Source of the DNA: Planctomycetota bacterium
GTDB taxonomy: Bacteria > Planctomycetota > Phycisphaerae > Sedimentisphaerales > Anaerobacaceae
DNA length: 64,000 bases
Direction: 5' to 3'
Assembly (NCBI GenBank): GCA_019456145.1
Contig: VRUL01000011.1
Span: 95,890 to 159,889, forward strand
The notes under the pieces are model-generated. The model had not been told where the DNA came from and did not search any database. It worked only from the letters and a program-made list of their open reading frames with translations. Position 1 is the stretch's first letter. Every line of letters begins with the position of its first letter. Below, piece by piece: positions 27,270 through 35,307 of the stretch. A program made the translations under genes and the position numbers.

Positions 27270-28400
27270 ATGATAAAACTCGATGGAATGCTGATGATAG
27301 GTTCGGCCGGCGCAAACGTCGGCAAGACCACATTGGCCTGTGCGCTAATTAAAAAATTTGGTAAAACTACGGATATCACAGGAATAAAGGTTACCACGAT
27401 AAAAACCAAAGACGGACAATGTCCGCGCGGGGGTCAAGGCTGCGGTGGCTGCTCATCGCTGGATGGAGATTTCCACATTACGGAAGAGACCGACAGCGAT
27501 TCCGAAAAAGACACGGCAAGACTACTTGCAGCCGGGGCAAAACGAGTTTTCTGGCTGCGTGTTATAAAAAAACGCCTGGAAGTAGGATTAACCACCCTGC
27601 TGGATATGATCGGGCCTGACACGGTTTCAATTTGCGAATCAAACTCACTGCGTCAGGTAGCTGAACCGGGATTGTTTCTTATGGTCGAGAGCCGCAGCTT
27701 GAAAACTTGGAAAAGCTCAGCTCGGAATGTCAAAGAATATGCCGATAGAATCATAGTCGCCGGGACAAGTGGTTTTGATTTCGACCTGGACCGGATAAAG
27801 CTTACGGACAGAAAATGGACGTTGCAGGAAAAGGCAACAGCGATAATCATGGCAGGCGGGGGCAGCCGTCGAATGGGCATTGACAAGAGTATGCTGCTGA
27901 TTAAGGACAAGCCAATCATAAAACATATTTGTGACCAGCTTAGCGGCACATTCAGCCAGATACTTATAAGCACCGATGACGTGGAAAAATATGCCTTTCT
28001 GGGCCTTGACTGCATCCCGGACAAAATACCGGGCCAGGGACCTCTGATGGGTATAGCTTCCGCTCTGGAGGCATCAGCCAACGAACTTAATTTTGTGGTC
28101 GCCTGTGATATCCCGCACATAGACCTAAGACTTGTCAGGAAAATGCTCGCCGAAGCTCAGGCAGCAGACATGGTCATCCCAACCTCTGGTAACAAAAAAT
28201 ATGAACCACTCTTTGCGGTATACTGCAAAAGCTCGCTCGAAGCCATAAACGAAGCGCTGTCATCAGGGGCACGTAAAATAATTGATGCGTTCGCTGAATG
28301 CAGGGTCAAGTATATTAAGCTGAAAACAAAACAGTTAACGAACTTAAATACAATGGAAGAGTATGAAGAATTTCGCCAAAAGTACGATGCTCAAGTTTGA
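27270..28400 (+). CDS. MobB-like/MobA fusion for molybdopterin nucleotide addition
   Basis: 376 residues from ATG 27270, 1 nt after wtpC; a TTG 12 nt upstream is less likely. The N-terminal half is a P-loop domain (GSAGANVGKTTLACALIKKF) with a cysteine cluster CPRGGQGCGGC. The C-terminal half (from about residue 190) is MobA-type nucleotidyltransferase: IIMAGGGSRRMGIDKSMLL, VACDIPHID, and KYEPLFAVYCKSSLEAI. MobA attaches GMP to molybdopterin; MobB-like GTPases assist. MobA-MobB fusions are known, though the cysteine cluster in the P-loop half is unusual and may mark another subfamily. Confidence 0.8.
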   Translation: MIKLDGMLMIGSAGANVGKTTLACALIKKFGKTTDITGIKVTTIKTKDGQCPRGGQGCGGCSSLDGDFHITEETDSDSEKDTARLLAAGAKRVFWLRVIKKRLEVGLTTLLDMIGPDTVSICESNSLRQVAEPGLFLMVESRSLKTWKSSARNVKEYADRIIVAGTSGFDFDLDRIKLTDRKWTLQEKATAIIMAGGGSRRMGIDKSMLLIKDKPIIKHICDQLSGTFSQILISTDDVEKYAFLGLDCIPDKIPGQGPLMGIASALEASANELNFVVACDIPHIDLRLVRKMLAEAQAADMVIPTSGNKKYEPLFAVYCKSSLEAINEALSSGARKIIDAFAECRVKYIKLKTKQLTNLNTMEEYEEFRQKYDAQV

Positions 28401-29568
28401 TGATGCCTTAGAAATCGTGATGAACTCGATTTCGAGCAGACGGCCCGGCACTGAGCGTGTCGAGATTAACCGTGCTTTTAATAGAGTACTGGCTGAGGAC
28501 GTCGCCTCGGACATGGACATTCCTCCATTCAACAAGTCGGCTATGGATGGCTTCGCCTGTCGCCGAGCTGACCTTGCAAATGAGCTTACAATAATTGAGA
28601 CGATCCCTGCCGGGCATGTACCTAAAAATGAGATTACAATCAACCAGTGTGCCAAGATTATGACGGGCGCCGTTGTGCCTGAAGGCGCTGATTGCGTCAT
28701 TATGGTCGAATACACCGAACCAACATCGGACAATAAAATTCGCTTTACGGGCGAACAAACATCCGACAATATCTGTTTAAAAGGCGAGGACATCAAAGAG
28801 GGAGAAACAGTTGTTCGAGTTGGCGCAAAACTTTCCGCCCAGCATATCGCAGTGTTGGCAAGTCTCGGCTGTGTCAAGCCATTGGTGGCAGTGCAGCCAA
28901 GGGTAGGCATTATAGCCACAGGCGACGAATTAGTCGAACCCGAACAGAAACCAGGGGCTTGTCAAATCAGAAACAGCAACGCACCCCAGTTGGCCGCCCA
29001 GGTAGCAAACGCCGCGGCGATAGCAACAAACTATGGTATAGCCGCCGATACAGAAGAAGCTTTAGATGGTATGCTCAAAAAGGCGATAGCGGAAAATGAT
29101 GTTGTGATTATGTCCGGTGGAGTATCAGTAGGCGATTACGACCTTGTTCGGGGGATTTTAAAGAAAAACAACTTCAGGCTGCTATTTGAGAAGATTGCTG
29201 TAAAGCCAGGCAGGCCTACGGTTTTCGGCGTTTCGAATGAAGCTTTTTGTTTCGGATTGCCAGGTAATCCGGTATCGACCTTTGTCACATTTGAACTGTT
29301 GGTGAAACCTTTTCTCCTAAAGATGATGGGGTACAATTTCAAGCCCATCGTTTCACACAACAAACTCGAAAAGACAATAACAAGAAAAAAGACAGAACGG
29401 GATTTGTGGCTGCCGGTTGTATTTACCGGAGACGATAAAGTTGCAAGCATCGACTATCATGGCTCTGCGCATATTAACGCCTTATGTGAAGCTGACGGTT
29501 TAATCTGCATACCCGCAGGCGTAGCTGAAATCAAAGAGGGTACCGACGTTGCTGTTAGACAGATTTAA
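28387..29568 (+). CDS. moeA: Molybdopterin molybdenumtransferase
   Basis: About 393 residues. MLKFDDALEIVMNSI at 28387 is the normal MoeA start; an ATG at 28363 would add eight residues. MoeA inserts molybdate (or tungstate) into adenylylated molybdopterin. Motifs: DMDIPPFNKSAMDGFACRRA, KIMTGAVVPEGADCVIMVEY, GIIATGDELVEP, NDVVIMSGGVSVGDYDLVRG and CFGLPGNPVSTFVTFELL. Overlaps the preceding mob gene by 14 bp and moaA by 20 bp. Confidence 0.93.
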   Translation: MLKFDDALEIVMNSISSRRPGTERVEINRAFNRVLAEDVASDMDIPPFNKSAMDGFACRRADLANELTIIETIPAGHVPKNEITINQCAKIMTGAVVPEGADCVIMVEYTEPTSDNKIRFTGEQTSDNICLKGEDIKEGETVVRVGAKLSAQHIAVLASLGCVKPLVAVQPRVGIIATGDELVEPEQKPGACQIRNSNAPQLAAQVANAAAIATNYGIAADTEEALDGMLKKAIAENDVVIMSGGVSVGDYDLVRGILKKNNFRLLFEKIAVKPGRPTVFGVSNEAFCFGLPGNPVSTFVTFELLVKPFLLKMMGYNFKPIVSHNKLEKTITRKKTERDLWLPVVFTGDDKVASIDYHGSAHINALCEADGLICIPAGVAEIKEGTDVAVRQI

Positions 29569-30358
29569 TCGAAGAATAGATTACCTCCGAGTATCGGTAA
29601 CCGACCGTTGCAATTACCGCTGTGTATATTGCATGCCGGAGGCGCCTTTTATGCATAAGAACCACAGTGATATCCTTTCCTATGAGCAGATTGAGTCGGT
29701 TGCAAAAGCGGCTGCAGGGGTGGGCATAACAAAAATCAGATTAACCGGCGGTGAACCGCTGGTGCGAAAAGATATTGAGCAACTGGTGGCCAAACTTGCA
29801 GCTATAGACGGAATCGACAAGGTCTGCATGACCACTAACGGCTCACTGCTTGTGGATATGGCAACCATACTTAAGCGAAGCGGTCTGGGCCGTGTCAACA
29901 TCTCGATAGATTCGCTCAATACCGAGAAGTTCAGGAGGATTACTCGCGGCGGGGATTTGCGTCAGGCCCTGGCAGGCGTCGAAGCGGCTAAAAAGGCAGA
30001 GCTTACACCGATAAAGATTAACATGGTAATTTTCAATGACACGACCCAGGAGGACATTGAAACGATGAAGACCTTCTGTGAGCAGAGAGGTCTGGAGCTT
30101 CAACAAATTATGCGGTTTTCGCTTTATAACAGGACCGATTTCAGCCGCCGATTCGAAACTCAGCGCCCGCCGAAATGCAGCCAGTGCAACAGACTCAGAC
30201 TTACGGCCGACGGTTACCTGAAGCCCTGTCTTTTTTCCGATAACGAGGTAAGAATAGACTTTGACAACATCACCGGGTCTATACTCGAAGCTGTAACAAA
30301 AAAACCTGAAAATGGAAGCCACTGCAGAAACAGGCTTATGAACCAGATTGGAGGCTGA
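29549..30358 (+). CDS. moaA: GTP 3',8-cyclase (short form)
   Basis: 269 residues, against about 330 usual. Radical SAM cluster CNYRCVYC (near residue 22), KIRLTGGEPLVRKDI, NISIDSLNTEKFRRIT, and second cluster CSQC...C in KCSQCNRLRLTADGYLKPC. The double-glycine end (MNQIGG) needed for activity is kept. The shortfall is internal: the segment between the end of the barrel core and the second cluster is about 50-60 residues shorter than normal. Start TTG 29549, supported by GAGGG 8 nt upstream, inside moeA. First step of molybdopterin synthesis. Confidence 0.88.
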   Translation: MLLDRFNRRIDYLRVSVTDRCNYRCVYCMPEAPFMHKNHSDILSYEQIESVAKAAAGVGITKIRLTGGEPLVRKDIEQLVAKLAAIDGIDKVCMTTNGSLLVDMATILKRSGLGRVNISIDSLNTEKFRRITRGGDLRQALAGVEAAKKAELTPIKINMVIFNDTTQEDIETMKTFCEQRGLELQQIMRFSLYNRTDFSRRFETQRPPKCSQCNRLRLTADGYLKPCLFSDNEVRIDFDNITGSILEAVTKKPENGSHCRNRLMNQIGG

Positions 30359-30364
30359 AACAAA

Positions 30365-30820
30365 ATGCAAGATTCAAAAGGGATGGTTGATATAAGCGGC
30401 AAAGATATTACGGTAAGAACAGCTACAGCAAGCGGCTGTATTATCCTGGGACAAGAGGGCTTCAACATCGTAAAAGAAGGCACATGCACAAAGGGTGATG
30501 TACTTGAGACAGCAAAAATAGCGGCGATAAATGCGGTAAAGGCGACGCCTTCAATAATTCCGATGTGTCATCCCATTTCAATCGACGCGGTCAAAGTTGA
30601 ATTTGCAACGGACGAAACAGATAAATCGGTTTGTGTGAGTGTGACGGTTAAATCCTCGGGCAAAACCGGCGTGGAAATGGAAGCTTTAACCGGAGCAAGC
30701 ACAGCCTGTCTTACCATTTATGATATGCTAAAATACAAAGGCAAAGATATGGTTATAAGCCAGATAAAACTACTTGAGAAATCCGGAGGCAAAAGTGGAG
30801 ACTACAAAAGGCAGGACTAA
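30365..30820 (+). CDS. moaC: Cyclic pyranopterin monophosphate synthase
   Basis: 151 residues. It follows MoaA in the pathway. MVDISGKDITVRTATASGCI opens the protein; MCHPISIDAVKVEF and GKTGVEMEALTGASTACLTI contain the conserved active-site H, E and K region, and YDMLKYKGKDMVISQIKLLE closes it. Six bases separate it from moaA. Confidence 0.95.
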   Translation: MQDSKGMVDISGKDITVRTATASGCIILGQEGFNIVKEGTCTKGDVLETAKIAAINAVKATPSIIPMCHPISIDAVKVEFATDETDKSVCVSVTVKSSGKTGVEMEALTGASTACLTIYDMLKYKGKDMVISQIKLLEKSGGKSGDYKRQD

Positions 30821-30940
30821 CAAAAATATCAATCTCCGTCAACCGGGGCACGCGGAAGTACAATGTAACCGCTGCCAAGTTGAAAACCGGGCACAGTCAA
30901 CACCGGCGATACCATAGAGGTACTAAAATCAAATGATTAA
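30817..30940 (+). pseudogene. Internally deleted MOSC-domain gene
   Basis: Between moaC and mog a frame gives ISVNRGTRKYNVTAAKL, resembling the first strand of MOSC domains (I-S-x-x-K-G-T-x-K). After a one-base shift near 30880 it continues as PGTVNTGDTIEVLKSND with a stop at 30938-30940, resembling the closing G-x-I-x-V-G-D-x-I-x-V strand. About 100 central residues, including the catalytic Cys region, are missing. The stop overlaps the mog start by 8 bp, as expected for a former operon member. MOSC proteins often sit between moaC and mog. Confidence 0.5.
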
Positions 30941-31409
30941 AGCAGCAATATTGACAATTAGCGACAGTTGCTCACAGCAAAAAAGGGAAGACGTAAGTGG
31001 GCAGACTATCAAGAACCTGTTCCCGGTTGATAAATTTGAGATTTGCGAGTACAAAATCGTGGCCGATGAACACCGAAGCATCAAAGAAGCACTTACACAC
31101 TTTGCTGATGAGGTAAAAGCCGATATTGTCCTTACCACCGGCGGAACCGGCCTTGGACCTCGAGACGTCACCCCCGAGGCCACCGCAGAGGTATGTCAAA
31201 AAATGGTTCCCGGCCTAACAGAATTAATGCGGTCGGAGGGACTGAAAAAAACAAAAAACGCTATTCTTTCCCGAGGCGTTGCCGGTATCCGTGGAAATAC
31301 GCTTATCATCAACCTACCGGGCAGCCCAAAAGCGGTCAAGGAATCGTTGGAGGCAATTCTGGACGTCCTGGAGCACGCTGTGAAGATGATGCGCGGCGGC
31401 GGTCACTGA
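30933..31409 (+). CDS. mog: Molybdopterin adenylyltransferase
   Basis: 158 residues of the MogA/MoaB family: MIKAAILTISDSCS, then VADEHRSIKEAL, then IVLTTGGTGLGPRDVTPEAT and NTLIINLPGSPKAVKESL. It adenylylates molybdopterin before MoeA inserts the metal. Last gene of the plus-strand molybdenum block. Confidence 0.9.
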   Translation: MIKAAILTISDSCSQQKREDVSGQTIKNLFPVDKFEICEYKIVADEHRSIKEALTHFADEVKADIVLTTGGTGLGPRDVTPEATAEVCQKMVPGLTELMRSEGLKKTKNAILSRGVAGIRGNTLIINLPGSPKAVKESLEAILDVLEHAVKMMRGGGH

Positions 31410-31552
31410 GGCCGGGAAAATGAAGATCTTGCAAGTATCATCATGAACGAAGCGAACGAACCCAAGCCGTATTGTAAAATGATAAATTGAAATCACCCTC
31501 AATCCAAAGCGGCTTCATGGATAAGAGATACGAATAGAAAGTACAAAACGAA

Positions 31553-32152
31553 ATGGCTCATGAAGGTCTTTGGCAGCAACTTGACAGGCTTGATCCCCAA
31601 GAGACCGCCCAAAGGGCAAAGTGTCAATACCTGACCGACCCGCCGCGTTATGTTATCACCCTGCTGAAAACCGAATATGCAGTTAACCTTTCCGACAAAC
31701 AAATCTTCTCCACTCAAACATCTGGACAACCGAAACCCGCAGCGTTTCTCGAACAGCTTTGCCTTCTTGCTTATCTTATCAACGCTCAGGACTTACCGCT
31801 GGCCGACAAATTTGTCGGGCCGGAAAAACTGCCGAGCGGTCAATTTTTCTTCCGGGGCCTGCACAGCCTTCCGACAGAGCGATTGGAAGAAACATTTGGA
31901 AACTCACCCGAACGGTTATATGATGTTTCGGAGCGGTTTGACGCTAAACGGTGCGAATTCGGCGATGCTTCCATTGAATTGTATGTATTGCCTCGGATCC
32001 CACTAAAGATAGTAATCTGGCGGAGCGACGACGAATTCGACGCCAGGGCATCCATACTATTCGACCAAACCGCTGGTACTCACCTGCCTTTGGACGCCCT
32101 GGGAACGCTGGTGAATCTGGCCGTTGAGGCTTTAGTAAGCGCATCGGAATGA
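31553..32152 (+). CDS. DUF3786 protein
   Basis: 199 residues. GLWQQLDRLDPQETAQRAKC at the N-terminus, FLEQLCLLAYLINAQDLP, GPEKLPSGQFFFRGLHSLP and LPRIPLKIVIWRSDDEFDA are the DUF3786 signature blocks. Function unknown; the family is seen in anaerobes, often near CO dehydrogenase/acetyl-CoA synthase or corrinoid genes, which fits its place just before cooC. The 5' flank (31513-31550) contains a gataagagatacgaatag tract of the dispersed-repeat type. Confidence 0.8.
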   Translation: MAHEGLWQQLDRLDPQETAQRAKCQYLTDPPRYVITLLKTEYAVNLSDKQIFSTQTSGQPKPAAFLEQLCLLAYLINAQDLPLADKFVGPEKLPSGQFFFRGLHSLPTERLEETFGNSPERLYDVSERFDAKRCEFGDASIELYVLPRIPLKIVIWRSDDEFDARASILFDQTAGTHLPLDALGTLVNLAVEALVSASE

Positions 32153-32450
32153 AAAAGTCGGATTCCTTGCTGCGCTGGGGCAATTAAACATCGCATGTAT
32201 TTGATATATCAGAAGTTAGGGCATACAGTGAAGTTGCCGGAGTTTACTTTACAGTGAACGATTCCTGTTATCATGCGTATAAACTTTTGAATTGCGCGTA
32301 TTAGCAGTTTTAGAGAAAAAAATGATAAGATAGTTGTTGAAAAAACAAGAGAAAACTGCAAAGATGTGGTTTTTATGTTTCCTCGATTCTTTATTACTCA
32401 AAAATTGGAGTTGATAAGGCCTAAATTCACGGCCATCATAATATGTCTTG
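32153..32450. other. Intergenic region before the CODH/ACS operon
   Basis: AT-rich, no gene. TTGATA (32411) with a CATAAT 20 bp later is a weak promoter candidate; an aggcc/ggcct-type inverted element surrounds it. I see no riboswitch. Confidence 0.3.
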
Positions 32451-33272
32451 ATGCAGAGTGCGAAAATAGCAATCGGCGGCAAAGGGGGCGTAGGCAAAAC
32501 TACAGTCTGCGCGGTCTGGGCACAATTATTTGCCCAGGATGGATTTGACGTACTTGCGATTGACGCCGACCCAACCACCAACCTTTATTCAGCTTTTGGC
32601 ATACCTTCGGAGCAAAATCCTGAGCCACTTATCAAAATGAAGCAGTTAATTGCCGAACGTACCGGCACCGGTAAGGACGCAGCAGGAGTATACTTTAAGC
32701 TGAATCCTAAAGTCAGCGATTTGCCGCAAAAACACTGGATTGAAGTTAATGGCGTAAAACTGCTTGTGTTAGGAGCTATTACCCAGGCAGGGGGAGGTTG
32801 TGCATGTCCTGAAGGGACCTTTTTAAAGGCACTACTGACCCATACCATACTCCAGCGGCAGGAGATGGTCTTAGTTGATATGGCGGCCGGTGTCGAGTTT
32901 ATGGGCAGAGCCAGCGTGCAAGGTGTTGATGCATTTGTAGTGATTGTAGAGCCGGGCGGCAGAAGCATTGAAACGGCCAATAACGTTGCGAAAATGGCCA
33001 GGGAATTAGGGATAAAAAACGTAGCAGCTATTGCAAACAAAATTACAGATACAGCTCAAACAGATGTGATAAAATCTAAATTGAAAGACGTAGCTCTGCT
33101 GGGAAGCCTTCGTTACAATCCAGCAGTGCAGCAAGCAGACCTTGAATCCAAACCGGTTTTTCAAGCCTGCCCGGAACTGGTCGGCGCATTAACCGATGCC
33201 AAAGATAAGCTGGTCAACCTGGTGAACAAAGGCCGGCAGCAACTCGAAATGCAAACAAAACCTCTGCCTTAA
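32451..33272 (+). CDS. cooC: CooC-type nickel-insertion ATPase
   Basis: 273 residues from ATG 32451. A MinD/ParA-type P-loop with deviant Walker A, GGKGGVGKTT (residues 9-18), DADPTTNLYSAFG, and VLVDMAAGVEFMGRASVQG. CooC hydrolyses ATP during nickel delivery to the C-cluster of CO dehydrogenase. The CACP sequence (GGGCACPEG, about residue 122) supplies the conserved C-x-C metal site. First gene of the acs operon; a second paralogue lies at 40862. Confidence 0.9.
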   Translation: MQSAKIAIGGKGGVGKTTVCAVWAQLFAQDGFDVLAIDADPTTNLYSAFGIPSEQNPEPLIKMKQLIAERTGTGKDAAGVYFKLNPKVSDLPQKHWIEVNGVKLLVLGAITQAGGGCACPEGTFLKALLTHTILQRQEMVLVDMAAGVEFMGRASVQGVDAFVVIVEPGGRSIETANNVAKMARELGIKNVAAIANKITDTAQTDVIKSKLKDVALLGSLRYNPAVQQADLESKPVFQACPELVGALTDAKDKLVNLVNKGRQQLEMQTKPLP

Positions 33273-33331
33273 GTGGAGAAGGGGACTTAACAGCAGTTAA
33301 GAGCTGAAATTGCTTATAATAAGGAATTATT

Positions 33332-35263
33332 ATGGAACCAAAAGAACGCAGCAGTAACAAAGCGTCACAGGAAATGATAGGTCGGATGGCTGAGGCCGGC
33401 CAGCAAAACGCCTGGGACAGACTGGAGGCCCAATCACCGCAGTGCGGCTTTGGCAAACAAGGAATATGTTGCCGAATTTGCTCCATGGGACCTTGTCGAA
33501 CCACAAAGAAGGCGCCCCTTGGTGTTTGTGGCGCAGACGTAGATACCATTGTGGCACGCAATTTTCTCAGGGCGATTGCCGCCGGTGTCAGTGCCCATAG
33601 TGACCACGGCCGAACCGTAGCAGAGGTGTTTCTTGCCACAGCCAAAGGTGAGGCCCCGGATTACAAGTTCAAAGATACCACCAAGCTCTATAAGCTGGCC
33701 GAGGAGTTAGGCGTAAAAACCAAGGACAGGCAGATAAACGAAATTGCCGAAGATATCGGCAAGATCGCGCTGGCCGAATTCGGCAAGCCTGAAGGAACTC
33801 AGCTTATGGCACGCCGCGCTCCCAAGTCCCGCCAGGAAATCTGGAAAAAACTCGGTATTACTCCTCGGGCTGTTGACCGCGAGGTGACAGAATCTCTGCA
33901 CCGCAGCACTATGGGTGTTGACCAGGATTATAAGAACATCATCAAGCACGCCAGCCGAGTGGCCCTGGCGGATGGCTGGGGCGGCGCGATGCTGGCCACT
34001 GAGCTGCAGGACGTTCTGTTTGGTACGCCTTATCCCGGGCGAGGCGAGGTGAATATGGGCGTCATCAAATCAGACCAGGTGAATATTATCGTTCATGGGC
34101 ACGAACCTATTCTTTCGGAGATGATAGCTGCGGCATCTCAGGACAGCGAAATGCTGGCCTATGCAGAGAAAGCCGGATCAAAGGGAATAAACGTGGCCGG
34201 AACCTGCTGCACCGCCAACGAACTATTGATGCGACACGGTATACCTATCGCCGGCAACTTCCTCGACCAGGAACTGGTCATTGCCACCGGCGCGATAGAG
34301 TTGATGGCTGTGGATGTCCAGTGCATAATGCAGGGACTGACAACAGTGGCCCAATGTTACCATACCAAGTTGATAACCACTACTGACAAAGCAAAGATAC
34401 ATGGCGTGGAACACATTCCGATGGACGAGGCAACGGCGCTTACCACCGCCAAGAAACTGGTAAAAATGGCCATTGATAACTATAAGAATCGCGGCGATGT
34501 TTATATTCCGAACGAGAAAAAGCCCGCCGTCGGGGGTTTCAGCTTTGAATCGATCAACTATATGTTAGGCGGCCGTTTCCGCGCCAGCTTCCGCCCGTTA
34601 AACGACAATATTATCAATGGTCGAATTCGCGGCATTGCCGGCATTGTCGGCTGTACTAATCCCAAAGTCCAACAGGACTTCACCCACACTACTTTGGTCA
34701 GGGAACTGATTAAGAGGGATGTGTTGGTGTTGACTACCGGCTGTGCCACTATCGCCTGCGGTAAACAGGGCCTTACGAATCCTAAAGAGGCACTGGAACT
34801 GGCCGGGCCAGGCCTGAGAGAAGTCTGCGAAACAGTTGGAATGCCACCTGTGCTGGCTTGCGGCAGTTGTGTCGATAACAGCCGCTTGCTTGTATCCTGC
34901 GCCGAAATCGTGCGAGAGGGCGGCCTTGGCGATGACTTATCCGCACTACCGGTGGCCGGTGCGTGTTTGGAGTCTGTCAGTGAAAAAGCCATTGCTATCG
35001 GCCAATATTTCGTAGCCAGTGGTTTACTGGTTATCTTCGCCAAGGAAATATTGCCGGTGCTCGGCAGTGAGAATGTCTGCAATTACCTCTTTAATGATAT
35101 CGAAAAAGATCTGGGCGGCCGATGGGCAGTGGAATCCGACCCGGTCAAAGCCGCTGAAATGATGCTCCAACATATCGAAGCCAAACGCGATGCTCTTGGA
35201 ATAAACGTTAAGAAAGAGCGAAAGCTCTACGATATGGAAGAGCGTCGGGCATTGACCGTTTAA
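33332..35263 (+). CDS. cooS: Anaerobic CO dehydrogenase catalytic subunit
   Basis: 643 residues. It reduces CO2 to CO (or the reverse) at a Ni-Fe-S C-cluster; in this setting CO is passed to AcsB. The N-terminal B/D-cluster cysteines are C38, C46, C47, C50 and C55 (QCGFGKQGICCRICSMGPC). Later C-cluster motifs include NVAGTCCTANELLMRHG, GIAGIVGCTNPKVQQDF, TTGCATIACGKQG and VLACGSCVDNSRLL. Length is normal. AAGGA precedes the ATG. Forms a complex with the acetyl-CoA synthase encoded next. Confidence 0.97.
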   Translation: MEPKERSSNKASQEMIGRMAEAGQQNAWDRLEAQSPQCGFGKQGICCRICSMGPCRTTKKAPLGVCGADVDTIVARNFLRAIAAGVSAHSDHGRTVAEVFLATAKGEAPDYKFKDTTKLYKLAEELGVKTKDRQINEIAEDIGKIALAEFGKPEGTQLMARRAPKSRQEIWKKLGITPRAVDREVTESLHRSTMGVDQDYKNIIKHASRVALADGWGGAMLATELQDVLFGTPYPGRGEVNMGVIKSDQVNIIVHGHEPILSEMIAAASQDSEMLAYAEKAGSKGINVAGTCCTANELLMRHGIPIAGNFLDQELVIATGAIELMAVDVQCIMQGLTTVAQCYHTKLITTTDKAKIHGVEHIPMDEATALTTAKKLVKMAIDNYKNRGDVYIPNEKKPAVGGFSFESINYMLGGRFRASFRPLNDNIINGRIRGIAGIVGCTNPKVQQDFTHTTLVRELIKRDVLVLTTGCATIACGKQGLTNPKEALELAGPGLREVCETVGMPPVLACGSCVDNSRLLVSCAEIVREGGLGDDLSALPVAGACLESVSEKAIAIGQYFVASGLLVIFAKEILPVLGSENVCNYLFNDIEKDLGGRWAVESDPVKAAEMMLQHIEAKRDALGINVKKERKLYDMEERRALTV

Positions 35264-35307
35264 GAGCTGAAAACCAGAGGGAAAATCAAGAATAAGGAGA
35301 CCTGTTA

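Noticed and set aside
32411..32436. Possible -35/-10 promoter before cooC
   Set aside because: The spacer would be 20 bp and neither hexamer is close to consensus, so it is not listed as a promoter.
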